A DNA stretch of 64,000 bases from the NCBI GenBank assembly GCA_018829205.1, contig JAHJUE010000005.1, positions 173,265-237,264 on the forward strand, written 5' to 3'. The translations under genes were made by a program, and so were the position numbers. Under the pieces are notes generated by a model that was not told the DNA's origin, searched no databases, and worked only from the letters and a program-made list of their open reading frames with translations. Source of the DNA: Bacteroidota bacterium. Lineage in GTDB: Bacteria; Bacteroidota; Ignavibacteria; Ignavibacteriales; Melioribacteraceae. Positions 34,562 to 43,496 of this stretch are shown in pieces. Numbering within the stretch: the first letter of the stretch is position 1; the number at the start of each line of letters is the position of its first letter.

Positions 34562-35413
34562 TTATTGTAGAAATTCAAATATCTGAATTGTTGTTTCGGT
34601 TAATACATACAATTTACCGCCGGACAGAATTGAGCCTTTAATCGGTGTGTCAATATTTAATTGAGAAGAGTCAATTGTTATTATTCCGTCATTTAGTTTT
34701 TTAAAATCAATAATCTGTATTTTGTCCGTATCATTAATTAGTAATTTGTCTTTTGAAATAGATATATTATCGGCATCCATACCTATACTAATTTTAAATA
34801 AACCTGTTCCATATTGATCAAAGACAAATATCATATCCTTATCGATAACGTATAATTTCCCTTCGCCGGAAATAGCAAAATTTACCGGGTTTGAAAGTGA
34901 AAATTCACCTGCGTCATTTCCTCCTATTTCAAGCAGGAAATTACCTGACATGCCGTATTTTAATATCCTTGAATTATCAGAATCCAGTATGTATAAATCC
35001 CCTTGATTAGAAACTACGCTGCATTCGGGGTAAGCAAATTGTAAATCAGGATTTTCGGATTTATCGGTTTTAAATTGAGACAGATAATTTAAATCTTTGT
35101 CGAAAATTTGTATGCGGCTGTTATTTTTGTCGGTAACATATACATTTAAAGTAGTGGCAAATATATCGCTTGGATTATCAAACGCTGATTCGCTCCAGCC
35201 GAAACCACCGATAAATTTTAACTTGGTTCCAAGAGTATCCATCTTATAAATTTCATTTTTTCCGAGATCGGCAATATATATAAATCCGGCAGGGTTAATT
35301 GAAAAAGACGACGCATTTGAAAACTGCCCAATTTCTCCAATTAACGTGTAATTTTGAGCATAAGCTGAAATTGAAAACAAATAAAATAAAAAATATATTA
35401 GGGCTCGCTTCAT
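34562..35413 (-). CDS. Exported NHL-repeat beta-propeller protein
   Basis: A 283-residue protein with signal peptide about 1-19 (ending A-Y-A-Q). Repeated units such as P-A-G-F-I-Y-I-A-D-L-G-K-N, L-N-V-Y-V-T-D-K-N-N-S-R-I and G-D-L-Y-I-L-D-S-D-N-S-R-I are NHL-type blades, about six in all. Such propellers bind ligands or proteins outside the cytoplasm. It heads the minus-strand run of membrane proteins, and its ligand is unknown. Confidence 0.8.
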   Translation of the reverse strand: MKRALIYFLFYLFSISAYAQNYTLIGEIGQFSNASSFSINPAGFIYIADLGKNEIYKMDTLGTKLKFIGGFGWSESAFDNPSDIFATTLNVYVTDKNNSRIQIFDKDLNYLSQFKTDKSENPDLQFAYPECSVVSNQGDLYILDSDNSRILKYGMSGNFLLEIGGNDAGEFSLSNPVNFAISGEGKLYVIDKDMIFVFDQYGTGLFKISIGMDADNISISKDKLLINDTDKIQIIDFKKLNDGIITIDSSQLNIDTPIKGSILSGGKLYVLTETTIQIFEFLQ

Positions 35414-35490
35414 AGAATAAATATATCAATATTGATACTGTTAAAAAAGATAATTTATTTTCGATAATAAGATAAAAAAATAAAGAAATT

Positions 35491-35760
35491 ATGACTAATG
35501 AAGAAAAAGTAAAATGGTTCGATGCGGCAATTCGTTTCGTATTGGACGGTAAAATACATCTTGTAATGAAATCAAGATTAAACGGGGTAGGGAACTGGTC
35601 AATTGTTGATACCGCGGCAAATAAAGTCTTAAATTCAAATATGGAATGGGAAGATGAACCGCCTTTAAATAAGCGTGACGATAGTTTTATGATACGGGCG
35701 CGATTTAAATTTGATGATGCTGTCGCAATGTGGGAACAATATAAAATGTTTGCCGAATAA
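35491..35760 (+). CDS. Small conserved-looking protein, unknown
   Basis: An 89-residue soluble protein with no recognised domain. It has a mixed composition with several tryptophans and no signal peptide or membrane segment. The codon pattern resembles neighbouring genes and an AAAG-AAATT ribosome-like stretch precedes the ATG. It stands between the divergent propeller gene and tRNA-Gln. Confidence 0.5.
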   Translation: MTNEEKVKWFDAAIRFVLDGKIHLVMKSRLNGVGNWSIVDTAANKVLNSNMEWEDEPPLNKRDDSFMIRARFKFDDAVAMWEQYKMFAE

Positions 35761-35811
35761 CAATCACAATTGCATTTACAAATTCACTTCAATATATTTC
35801 GTATGTAAAAT

Positions 35812-35882
35812 TGTCCCGTGGTGTAATGGTAACACAAAAGTCTCTGGATCTTTTGTTGGGGGTTCGAGTCCTCCCGGGACAA
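35812..35882 (+). tRNA. tRNA-Gln (CTG)
   Basis: A 71-nt cloverleaf: acceptor TGTCCCG with CGGGACA, D arm GTGT...ACAC, anticodon loop CTCTGGA with CTG at 35844-35846, and a T arm with loop TTCGAGT. The 31-39 stem pair is T-T. CCA is not encoded. Confidence 0.9.
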
Positions 35883-35904
35883 CAAAAGTTTAATATTAGT
35901 AATT

Positions 35905-35939
35905 AGCTGCCGTGGTTTTACCTCGGCAGCTTTTTTTTT
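35905..35939 (+). terminator. Terminator after tRNA-Gln
   Basis: AGCTGCCG pairs with CGGCAGCT around an 11-nt loop and is followed by a run of nine T. Confidence 0.9.
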
Positions 35940-36054
35940 GTCTTTAATGAGACCTCATGCCCGAAGTGGTAAATTTTAGCAATTGATAATTGTTCATTAT
36001 TTGAATATGTTTTAATGAAATTAGTTTTACTAAATTTTATTTCTAATATCATTT

Positions 36055-37344
36055 ATGAACAAACAATTAAGAAATATTTTACTGCCGTTAATATTTACAA
36101 TTCTGCTTTTTTCAGGTTGCAGTGACAAGATTGTTGATATTGAATTATATAATGACGCGTTTGTAAAAATTGTTTCTCCGGCAAATAACTCGTCATTCCT
36201 AAAACATGAAGAGATCCATTTTGAAGCCTACCTTTTATCGCAAAACGACACAATAAGTTACGACAGCGTTAAATGGGAATTTAAAACCTTTGAAGGAATG
36301 ATTATAAGGGCTGGCAATTTTAATTATGACAGATTAGTTCCAGCTTCGCACAGGATAACTTGTTCCATGTATAAAAATAATAAAGAATACTTAAGCATAG
36401 TTGAAATAGAAGTAGAAAATGCCGTAAGCGTTGATACACTTTTTCAAGATAATCAATTTTCTATATATAAAATCCCGAAAGAAATTGTTACCTGTATTGG
36501 ACTTGACGGAAACGGAAATATTCTTGTTGGTACAGAACAAAAAGGAATTTATTACAATAAAGATAACTCATGGATAAATTATGATGTAAATGACGGATTA
36601 ATTGAAAATGAAATACAAACAATTAGTCTGGATTTAAATAATGAACTCTATATTGGCTACGGTTTTCGGCCGGGAATATCAAAGCTTACTGATAACGGGT
36701 GGTTGCATTTAGCAACGGAAGAATCGTCCGGAGAAGATATTAACAATATATTTGGCAAGGATATCCACTATATATTATTTGATGAAAACAATATTTTATG
36801 GGCGGCAAATCATACGGGGAAGATATCAAAATATATAAACGGCAACTGGGTTCTTATGCATGAACATAATGTTAATTTTCATCATCCTTCAAAAATATTA
36901 TTTGATAAAAATAAAGTGCTTTGGGGCTCTTCCGATTACGCGTCAATAAAATATGACGGACAGAACTGGGATTCAGTGTTTGTTGATGCAAAGATTGTAA
37001 GGGCACATGATTTAGCAATTGATAAAAACAATAATGTATGGTTTGGTTGCGGTAACGGGCTTTATAAAATCAGCGAATCAGATACGGTAATTTATAATAC
37101 AGGCAATTCAAATTTACCTTCAAATAATATAATTGAATTGGCTGTTGATTCGAAAAATAACCTCTGGATCGGGACGGAAAACGGTTTGGTTAAATCTGAC
37201 GGTACAGAATGGACCATTATTAATTTGCCCCTAAATCAAAAATTTATTAGATACCTGGCGATTGATAAAAATGATAAAATATGGTTTGGTAATTCTTCTT
37301 GGGATCAGGAGCTTTCAGTATTCGGTTCTTATAAAGGAAATTAA
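36055..37344 (+). CDS. Lipoprotein with two-component-regulator-type propeller repeats
   Basis: A 429-residue lipoprotein. L-F-S-G-C (18-22) is a lipobox, followed by S-D-K. Residues about 35-120 look like an Ig/PKD-like domain (I-V-S-P-A-N-N-S-S-F). From about 140 there are Reg_prop-type blades such as N-N-L-W-I-G-T-E-N-G-L and N-N-V-W-F-G-C-G-N-G-L, typical of the sensor parts of hybrid histidine kinases but here free-standing. The ligand is unknown. It is a single gene. Confidence 0.75.
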   Translation: MNKQLRNILLPLIFTILLFSGCSDKIVDIELYNDAFVKIVSPANNSSFLKHEEIHFEAYLLSQNDTISYDSVKWEFKTFEGMIIRAGNFNYDRLVPASHRITCSMYKNNKEYLSIVEIEVENAVSVDTLFQDNQFSIYKIPKEIVTCIGLDGNGNILVGTEQKGIYYNKDNSWINYDVNDGLIENEIQTISLDLNNELYIGYGFRPGISKLTDNGWLHLATEESSGEDINNIFGKDIHYILFDENNILWAANHTGKISKYINGNWVLMHEHNVNFHHPSKILFDKNKVLWGSSDYASIKYDGQNWDSVFVDAKIVRAHDLAIDKNNNVWFGCGNGLYKISESDTVIYNTGNSNLPSNNIIELAVDSKNNLWIGTENGLVKSDGTEWTIINLPLNQKFIRYLAIDKNDKIWFGNSSWDQELSVFGSYKGN

Positions 37345-37354
37345 ATTTAATATT

Positions 37355-37374
37355 CAGCCGGCTGCTGCCGGCTG
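37355..37374. terminator. Hairpin, possible terminator
   Basis: CAGCCGGC and GCCGGCTG pair as a perfect 8-bp GC-rich stem with a TGCT loop. There is no clear T-run on either side, so termination would be weak. It sits between the convergent lipoprotein and HTH genes. Confidence 0.45.
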
Positions 37375-37416
37375 TATAACTTGGATTTCTCATTATGCTA
37401 AATTATCTAAAGTCTC

Positions 37417-37617
37417 TCAATTGTTTTCTTCATATTGAAAAATGTCTTCAATTTTTGAATTAAATAATTTTGCAATTTTAAAAGCAAGGGGAAGACTGGG
37501 ATCAAATTTTCCTTTCTCAATTGCATTAATTGTCTGGCGTGAAACTTCCAACTCATCCGAAAGTTTTTCCTGAGTCCAGTCCCGTTCGGCGCGAAGTACT
37601 TTTAGTTTATTTTTCAT
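37417..37617 (-). CDS. Small XRE-family HTH regulator (module A)
   Basis: A 66-residue Cro/CI-type DNA-binding protein: L-R-A-E-R-D-W-T-Q-E-K-L-S (7-19) is the first helix pair and S-R-Q-T-I-N-A-I-E-K-G-K-F (24-37) the recognition helix, then L-A-F-K-I-A-K-L-F. This is the YozG-like minimal form without a sensor domain. It overlaps the membrane protein gene upstream by 4 bp. Its closest relative in the window is the HTH gene at 38757. Confidence 0.9.
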   Translation of the reverse strand: MKNKLKVLRAERDWTQEKLSDELEVSRQTINAIEKGKFDPSLPLAFKIAKLFNSKIEDIFQYEENN

Positions 37618-38027
37618 TTATATCGAACCCTTCCTATAAATATACCAACCATATATGTTAAAGCTATTAAAATAACAAGATGTGAGATTTCAGCATTTGA
37701 TGTTATTATGTTCGCTTGATCAAGCTGAGAATAAAATAACCCGCCAATTACACCTACTCCTAATGCAATTGACATTGCTTCAAGCTGTATTTTTTGCTGA
37801 AGTTCATCCAATCCTTTTATAAAACGAATATTTGCAAGTATCATCCCAATGCCAATTAGCAGGTTAATTAAAATTGCAGCTATTGATAACGTCATATTAT
37901 CATGCCAAATAAATATTCGGCCGAACGTAGATAATGCCATAGATGCTGTCCAAGAAATAGTCCAGAACGCTAAATTTATGGTGTTTTTCTTGTTCTTATG
38001 ATTCCAGTCTTTTTTTGTTTTTTGCAT
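37614..38027 (-). CDS. Membrane protein paired with HTH regulator (module A)
   Basis: A 137-residue protein with about four transmembrane helices (about 20-38, 45-65, 85-100 and 113-130) and a short cytoplasmic K-x-L-D-E-L-Q-Q loop. The family is not recognised. Small membrane proteins often accompany YozG-like regulators and may control them. It is the first gene of its pair and starts 281 bp from the opposing module B. Confidence 0.65.
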   Translation of the reverse strand: MQKTKKDWNHKNKKNTINLAFWTISWTASMALSTFGRIFIWHDNMTLSIAAILINLLIGIGMILANIRFIKGLDELQQKIQLEAMSIALGVGVIGGLFYSQLDQANIITSNAEISHLVILIALTYMVGIFIGRVRYK

Positions 38028-38308
38028 ATGTAATGCTCCTTTGATATAATGTAAAATTAACTTGACTAAAGATACGGCTGTAAAATTAAAAAGTCAAGTA
38101 ATCTTTACAAAAAGTTAAGCTTGTAATACTAAATGTGGAATATTTATATTTTTTAGAAGGGATTTGAAATTTTTTTATTCGAAAAAAATCACAAAAAACA
38201 AACAATTTCTTTATTTGTGTAAAAATAGTTTGACATATAGTATAGAATAAATTACTTTATGTCTGAAATTTATTACTATATGTAAATATTAACGAAGAAG
38301 AGGAAGAA

Positions 38309-38755
38309 ATGTCGTTTCAAGAAAAAAGAAATTTAGTCTCACTTTTGAGTAATCTCTTAATTAGTATAATCTACTTTGTTTACGTAATTCAAAATTATGT
38401 ATCTGGCAGTTTAACCGATATTACAGATTTCAGATTTTGGGGAGCGGTTATATTAATCTTAATCCCGGTTCAAATTGTTGGTAAAATTATTCTTCATATT
38501 ATTTTCACTATTATCAATAAAATTATAACAAATGAAGATGAACCCAGTTTCAGCGATGAGCTTGATAAGCTGATTGAATTAAAAGCCGCAAGAAATTCGC
38601 TTATTCTTTTTATGATTGGATTTGTAATTTCTATGGCGTCCCTTGTAATAGGAATGCCAATTGCACTTATGTTTATAATTTTAATATTATCCTTAATTTC
38701 TTCAGAGGTAATTTGGGATGTTTCACATCTCTATTTATATAGAAAAGGATTTTAA
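38309..38755 (+). CDS. Membrane protein paired with HTH regulator (module B)
   Basis: A 148-residue protein with about four transmembrane helices and an acidic loop (E-D-E-P-S-F-S-D-E-L-D near 73-83). Topology and position mirror module A but the sequence is clearly different. The ATG is preceded by AAGAGGAAG. It is separated from its HTH partner by a single base. Confidence 0.65.
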   Translation: MSFQEKRNLVSLLSNLLISIIYFVYVIQNYVSGSLTDITDFRFWGAVILILIPVQIVGKIILHIIFTIINKIITNEDEPSFSDELDKLIELKAARNSLILFMIGFVISMASLVIGMPIALMFIILILSLISSEVIWDVSHLYLYRKGF

Positions 38756-38756
38756 A

Positions 38757-38984
38757 ATGGGGAAATATATAATCAATAATAATATCAGAAAATTTCGATT
38801 CAATAACGGCGAAATGACTCAACAGCAATTGGCCGAAAAAGCAGGTGTTACACGTCAGACAATAGTTTCTATGGAAAAAGGGAAATATTCTCCATCGCTT
38901 GAACTCGCTTTCCGCATCGCTCAAGTTTTTAATGTATCGCTGGACGAACTATTTTCATATGATTTAAAAGATAATTCAAATTAA
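38757..38984 (+). CDS. Small XRE-family HTH regulator (module B)
   Basis: A 75-residue Cro/CI-type HTH protein. I take the ATG at 38757 because an AGAAAAGG site precedes it; an upstream ATG at 38718 would add 13 residues inside the previous gene. Helices include M-T-Q-Q-Q-L-A-E-K-A-G and R-Q-T-I-V-S-M-E-K-G-K-Y, then L-A-F-R-I-A-Q-V-F, the same pattern as module A. It probably regulates its own operon. Confidence 0.9.
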   Translation: MGKYIINNNIRKFRFNNGEMTQQQLAEKAGVTRQTIVSMEKGKYSPSLELAFRIAQVFNVSLDELFSYDLKDNSN

Positions 38985-39009
38985 CAAAATTATTTAGGAG
39001 ACTTAAGTA

Positions 39010-39990
39010 ATGAAGGCAATTGAATATAAAAAATACGGTTCACCCGAAGTTCTTGAATTAAACGAAATAGAGAAACCTTCGCCAAAAGATAATGAAGTAT
39101 TAGTGAAAGTTTTAGCGGCGTCGGTAAACGCTGCCGACTGGCATCTGATGAGGGGCGAACCTTTTATGGCGCGTTTAGCATTCGGTCTATTTAAACCAAA
39201 AATTCAAATTCTCGGTGCCGATGTTTCTGGAAAGGTAGAAGCAGTTGGAAAAAATGTAAAGGATCTTAAACCCGGTGATGAAGTATTCGGAGATGTTTCA
39301 GAATCCGGTTGGGGAGGATTTGCCGAATATGTTTGCGCGGATGAAAATGCTTTTATTCTTAAACCAGTGAATATGTCGTTCGAAGAATCGGCAGCGGTTC
39401 CTCTCGCATCAGTAACGGCTTTACAGGCACTTAGAGATAAAGGGGAAATAAAACAAGGGAAAAAAGTATTAATCAACGGCGCATCCGGTGGTGTCGGAAC
39501 TTTTGCGGTTCAAATTGCAAAATATTTCGGCGCTGAAGTCACTAGCGTATGCAGTACAGGAAATTTGGAAATGGTTCGTGCACTTGGCGCCGATTACGTA
39601 ATTGATTATACAAAAGAAGATTTCACAAAAAACGGAAAAAGTTATGATTTAATTCTGGCTGCAAACGGTTATCACCCGATTTTAGATTACAAACGTGCAC
39701 TAAGTTCTAAAGGAATATATGTTATTACAGGCGGTTCTATGTCTCAGCTTTATCAAGCATTGCTGCTGGGTCCGTTCCTTTCTTCTAAAAACGGCAAAAA
39801 AATGGGGAATATATTGATGAAACCGAACAAAAAAGATTTGATTTTTATGAAAGATGTAATAGAAATGGGAAAGGTTAAACCTGTAATAGATAAAGAATAT
39901 TCTTTTTATGAAACTGCTGAAGCTATCAGATATCTTGAAGAAGGACATGCGCGCGGAAAAGTAGTAATAACATTTAAACATGACAACTAA
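39010..39990 (+). CDS. MDR-family NAD(P)-dependent oxidoreductase
   Basis: A 326-residue quinone-oxidoreductase-like member of the medium-chain reductase family. N-A-A-D-W-H-L-M-R-G (35-44) is the substrate-side loop, G-A-D-V-S-G-K-V-E-A-V-G (68-79) is conserved, and N-G-A-S-G-G-V-G-T-F-A (155-165) is the cofactor loop. The structural zinc cysteines of alcohol dehydrogenases are absent, so a zinc-free enone or quinone reductase is likely. It lies 25 bp after the module B HTH gene and may share its transcript. Confidence 0.88.
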   Translation: MKAIEYKKYGSPEVLELNEIEKPSPKDNEVLVKVLAASVNAADWHLMRGEPFMARLAFGLFKPKIQILGADVSGKVEAVGKNVKDLKPGDEVFGDVSESGWGGFAEYVCADENAFILKPVNMSFEESAAVPLASVTALQALRDKGEIKQGKKVLINGASGGVGTFAVQIAKYFGAEVTSVCSTGNLEMVRALGADYVIDYTKEDFTKNGKSYDLILAANGYHPILDYKRALSSKGIYVITGGSMSQLYQALLLGPFLSSKNGKKMGNILMKPNKKDLIFMKDVIEMGKVKPVIDKEYSFYETAEAIRYLEEGHARGKVVITFKHDN

Positions 39991-40018
39991 AAATATTATC
40001 TAAACTAAAATTATTTTT

Positions 40019-40465
40019 ATGAAATTATTTATTGACGGCGATGCCTTTCCAAATCTATTGAAACCGATTGTATTAAGAGCGGTTAATAAAAACAAATTGG
40101 CAACTTTTGTAATATCAAACAAACGAATAAATATTGGTGAATCGATATATATTACCTATTCTTTGGTAAATTCGGGACCGGATGAAGCCGATAGTCAAAT
40201 TGTGGAAATGACAGAAGAAGGTGATTTAGTAATTACATCGGATATACCTTTAGCTGACCGTGTGATAACTAAAAAAGCATTTGTTGTTGATCACCGGGGA
40301 AGATTCTTTGATCAAGAGAATATTAAACAGGCGCTTGCAATTCGTAATTTAATGCAGGATATACGTGATAGTGGAATTATTACAAAAGGTCAAACTCAAT
40401 TTAATCAAAAAGATGCTCACGAATTCGCGAACCAGCTAAATTTATTTTTAAAAAAAAGACTATAG
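40019..40465 (+). CDS. YaiI/YqxD-family (DUF188) protein
   Basis: A 148-residue PIN-like protein. F-I-D-G-D-A-F-P (3-10) and V-I-T-S-D-I-P-L-A-D-R-V (74-85) are the two aspartate motifs of the YaiI/DUF188 family, and D-H-R-G-R-F-F follows. A nuclease role is suspected for the family from its fold but is not established. The protein is cytoplasmic. Confidence 0.88.
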   Translation: MKLFIDGDAFPNLLKPIVLRAVNKNKLATFVISNKRINIGESIYITYSLVNSGPDEADSQIVEMTEEGDLVITSDIPLADRVITKKAFVVDHRGRFFDQENIKQALAIRNLMQDIRDSGIITKGQTQFNQKDAHEFANQLNLFLKKRL

Positions 40466-40514
40466 ATTATATTTGAAAATTCCGTCGGTTTATCATTCTA
40501 AATTTTGGTATAAA

Positions 40515-41066
40515 ATGAAAAAATTAATTTTTAAATATAGTATTGCTCTAATGCTGTTTTATTTCTCCGTAATTTTTATTGGACAAATAATTTTTCCTAA
40601 GCAACAGCAGCTAAAAAACCTAGGAAGCCTGTATTTTATCACCCCGCCTGAAAATCAGTTTGAGAATTTCGATAAATCAATTTTCAAAAATCTGTTATTT
40701 GAATATTCGTATAAAATAATTTATGACGATTCCGCTATCGTTTTAACATCAACCGGAGATTTGATTAAAGATTTAGAATATGCCCATTTAACGGGTATGT
40801 GGAGCATCAAACACATCCATATGAAGCAGCCGGTTTATCAAAACATAAAATTACTGCGTTCTGAAATTGAAACTAGGCTAAAAGGAAAGGAACGTATTTT
40901 TGCGCTTAATAATATAATCCCGGTTATTTCATTAAATGATTTTGATTTAATAAAGGATTTCAACCAGCTTAAAGATGATATCGCTTATATTTCCGACAAT
41001 TACGGCGGAGTAGGTTTTTTAGTAGACAGAAAAAGTATAAAGAAAATAATAAGTAAAATAAATTAA
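40515..41066 (+). CDS. Membrane-anchored protein, unknown
   Basis: A 183-residue protein from the ATG at 40515; the TTG at 40473 would add an unlikely 14-residue leader. One N-terminal transmembrane helix (about 8-27) is followed by a soluble domain outside the membrane with no family I recognise. A-H-L-T-G-M-W-S and N-Y-G-G-V-G-F-L-V-D are its most distinctive stretches. It starts 49 bp after the YaiI-like gene. Confidence 0.6.
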   Translation: MKKLIFKYSIALMLFYFSVIFIGQIIFPKQQQLKNLGSLYFITPPENQFENFDKSIFKNLLFEYSYKIIYDDSAIVLTSTGDLIKDLEYAHLTGMWSIKHIHMKQPVYQNIKLLRSEIETRLKGKERIFALNNIIPVISLNDFDLIKDFNQLKDDIAYISDNYGGVGFLVDRKSIKKIISKIN

Positions 41067-41126
41067 AAGTTTTATTCATCTTATAATTCATTAATATAAA
41101 TTTTTAAGAAGCTAGGGAAAACATAA

Positions 41127-42128
41127 ATGAATGATAGAAAAGTTTTAAGATGGGGAATTATGGGAGCCGGAAATATTGGCAACAGAATGGCTGGAAGTTT
41201 AACGGCGGTTCCTAATAATAAACTTATTGCAGTAGCTTCTAAATCAGCTGTTAAAGCAAAAGAATTTGCAGATAGACATAATGTGAAAAACTTCTATAAT
41301 TATCATGAGATTGTAAATGATCCGGATATCGATATAATTTATGTTGCCACCACTCATAATTTTCATTTTGAAAATGCTAAGCTGGCCTTGGAACATGGTA
41401 AACATGTACTAATTGAAAAAGCATTTACAGTTAATGCTAGGGAAGCACGCGTTCTTGCAAATATTGCGCGTGAAAATAAACTATTTTTAATGGAAGCAAT
41501 TTGGACTAGATTTCTGCCAAGTATTAATTTATTAAAATCGAAATTGCTTAATGGGGAAATTGGGATTGTAAAACAGATAAATATTTCATACGGTAAGTTT
41601 GTTGGACCTGATTATGAAAAAAGACTAAAGGACCCGGCACTTGCAGGCGGAGTTACATTGGATATGGGAATTTATCCAATTTCAATGGTCTGTTACTTGC
41701 TTGGTGAAATTCCTATTAATATTAAATCAATGACGCGTTTCAGCGATCTTGGCGTTGATGAAATATCAAATTACATGTTCCGCTTTCCGTCTGGATGCTT
41801 GGCAATAATTTGTACTAGTTATAATCTTGAAATGAAAAATGAGGCTGTATTTTACGGCTCAAAAGGATTTATTGAATTCCCGCAATTCCAAAAAGGGGAG
41901 CGTTTTGTCATCAATATTCATGACGGTACAAATGATATTAAAGATACCATAGAAGTATTTGAGAAAAACCATATTGACGGATTTATATATCAAATTGAAG
42001 AAGTATATAATTGTATCATGAATGGTAAATTGGAAAGCGATACAATACCGCTAAACGAAACTATCGGCATAATGGATTTAATGGATAAGATGCGCGCTGA
42101 ATGGGGATTCGTTTATCCGTTCGAATAG
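41127..42128 (+). CDS. Gfo/Idh/MocA oxidoreductase, dihydrodiol dehydrogenase-like
   Basis: A 333-residue NAD(P)-dependent sugar or diol oxidoreductase. G-I-M-G-A-G-N-I-G (10-18) is the Rossmann loop, E-K-A-F-T-V-N replaces the usual E-K-P, and M-E-A-I-W-T-R-F-L-P is characteristic of the dimeric dihydrodiol dehydrogenase/glucose-fructose oxidoreductase branch. D-M-G-I-Y-P lies in the substrate domain. The substrate is unknown. It is followed after 138 bp by a sugar-phosphate isomerase gene. Confidence 0.88.
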   Translation: MNDRKVLRWGIMGAGNIGNRMAGSLTAVPNNKLIAVASKSAVKAKEFADRHNVKNFYNYHEIVNDPDIDIIYVATTHNFHFENAKLALEHGKHVLIEKAFTVNAREARVLANIARENKLFLMEAIWTRFLPSINLLKSKLLNGEIGIVKQINISYGKFVGPDYEKRLKDPALAGGVTLDMGIYPISMVCYLLGEIPINIKSMTRFSDLGVDEISNYMFRFPSGCLAIICTSYNLEMKNEAVFYGSKGFIEFPQFQKGERFVINIHDGTNDIKDTIEVFEKNHIDGFIYQIEEVYNCIMNGKLESDTIPLNETIGIMDLMDKMRAEWGFVYPFE

Positions 42129-42266
42129 TTTTATTATTGTTATATCAATTTAAATATGATGTAAATAAAATATCGTCTATATATCAGTAGATAATAAACT
42201 TAACTTTCCCGATAAAGGGATGATATTTTGTATATTACCATTCAATAATACGGATGTATTTTTAAT

Positions 42267-43496
42267 ATGATAAAAGCCAAGCCATATAAACTGTTTAATA
42301 AAATTCAAAACTATGATTGGGGTACAAAAAACGAAAACGCATTCATCCCAAATCTTATCGGAATGAAACCGGAAGTTAATTTGCCTTATGCTGAATTGTG
42401 GATTGGCGCTCATCCGAAGGCGTCTTCCGAAATTATAATTAATCAGAACAGAATTTTATTAAATGAAGTTATTGATAAATACCCGATAGAGATTTTAGGC
42501 GCAGAAACCGCAGAAAAATTTTCGAATAAACTTCCGTTTTTATTAAAAGTTTTATCGGCATCCAGAGCGCTTTCAATTCAAACGCATCCGGATAAAGAAC
42601 AGGCAAAACGGCTTCATGAAACGGATCCGATAAATTATCCCGATAACAATCATAAACCAGAAATTGCAGTAGCGCTTGACAATCTTACAGCTATTGCGGG
42701 ATTTCGTCCGGCAAAAGAAATAATAGAAAATTTACAGAACAATCCGGAATTTGAAATCATAACCGGGTCTAAAATATTTAAGAAACTTATTATTGAAACT
42801 GATGAAAGCAAACGTGAAAAACTTATTAAAAAGTTTTATTCAGCTGTAATGAAAAAAGCTGATGATTTTAAAACTATGGATACTGTTATTAAAAAAATTG
42901 CTGAAAGAATTTCCGCGAAAATTGAATTGAAACAGGAAGAAGAACAGTTTTTAATTCAATATGAAAATTTCGGCGCAGACGTTGGACTGCTATCATTTTT
43001 CTTTTTTAATATAATAAATTTGCAGCCCGGACAAGCAATTTTTACAGATGCCGGAGTGCCACATGCCTATATTGAAGGGAATATCATAGAATGTATGGCT
43101 AACTCTGATAATGTTGTACGAGCCGGACTTACAAATAAATTTAAAGATGTTGATACTTTACTAGACGTGTTAAAATATAAGTTTAATGAATATAAAATTA
43201 TTAATGAAGAACAGAAAAAAGATAATGTTACTCTAAAAACAAGCGCTGAGGAATTCCAGATAACTTTGTTTGAAAAGAGTAAAGATTTTACAGATAGATT
43301 TAGTACAAATAACAAACCAGTTATAATATTAATATTGGAAGGATCTCTCGTAATTGAATCATCCCAAAATGAAGATTTATCTTCTGATACCTTTATAAAA
43401 GGGGAATCATTTTTAATTCCCGCTTTAATTAAAGAGTATAAATTGTCATGCGAAACTGATTCAAAATTTGTTACAGTTGAAATACCGGTTAACTAG
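42267..43496 (+). CDS. manA: Mannose-6-phosphate isomerase, class I
   Basis: Interconverts mannose 6-phosphate and fructose 6-phosphate. It is a 409-residue zinc cupin enzyme: I-Q-T-H-P-D-K (109-115) and H-K-P-E (about 132-135) supply metal ligands, and P-H-A-Y (about 267-270) with E-C-M-A-N-S-D-N-V-V-R-A-G-L are further signatures. Its 3' end overlaps the convergent homocysteine methyltransferase gene by 8 bp. Confidence 0.92.
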   Translation: MIKAKPYKLFNKIQNYDWGTKNENAFIPNLIGMKPEVNLPYAELWIGAHPKASSEIIINQNRILLNEVIDKYPIEILGAETAEKFSNKLPFLLKVLSASRALSIQTHPDKEQAKRLHETDPINYPDNNHKPEIAVALDNLTAIAGFRPAKEIIENLQNNPEFEIITGSKIFKKLIIETDESKREKLIKKFYSAVMKKADDFKTMDTVIKKIAERISAKIELKQEEEQFLIQYENFGADVGLLSFFFFNIINLQPGQAIFTDAGVPHAYIEGNIIECMANSDNVVRAGLTNKFKDVDTLLDVLKYKFNEYKIINEEQKKDNVTLKTSAEEFQITLFEKSKDFTDRFSTNNKPVIILILEGSLVIESSQNEDLSSDTFIKGESFLIPALIKEYKLSCETDSKFVTVEIPVN

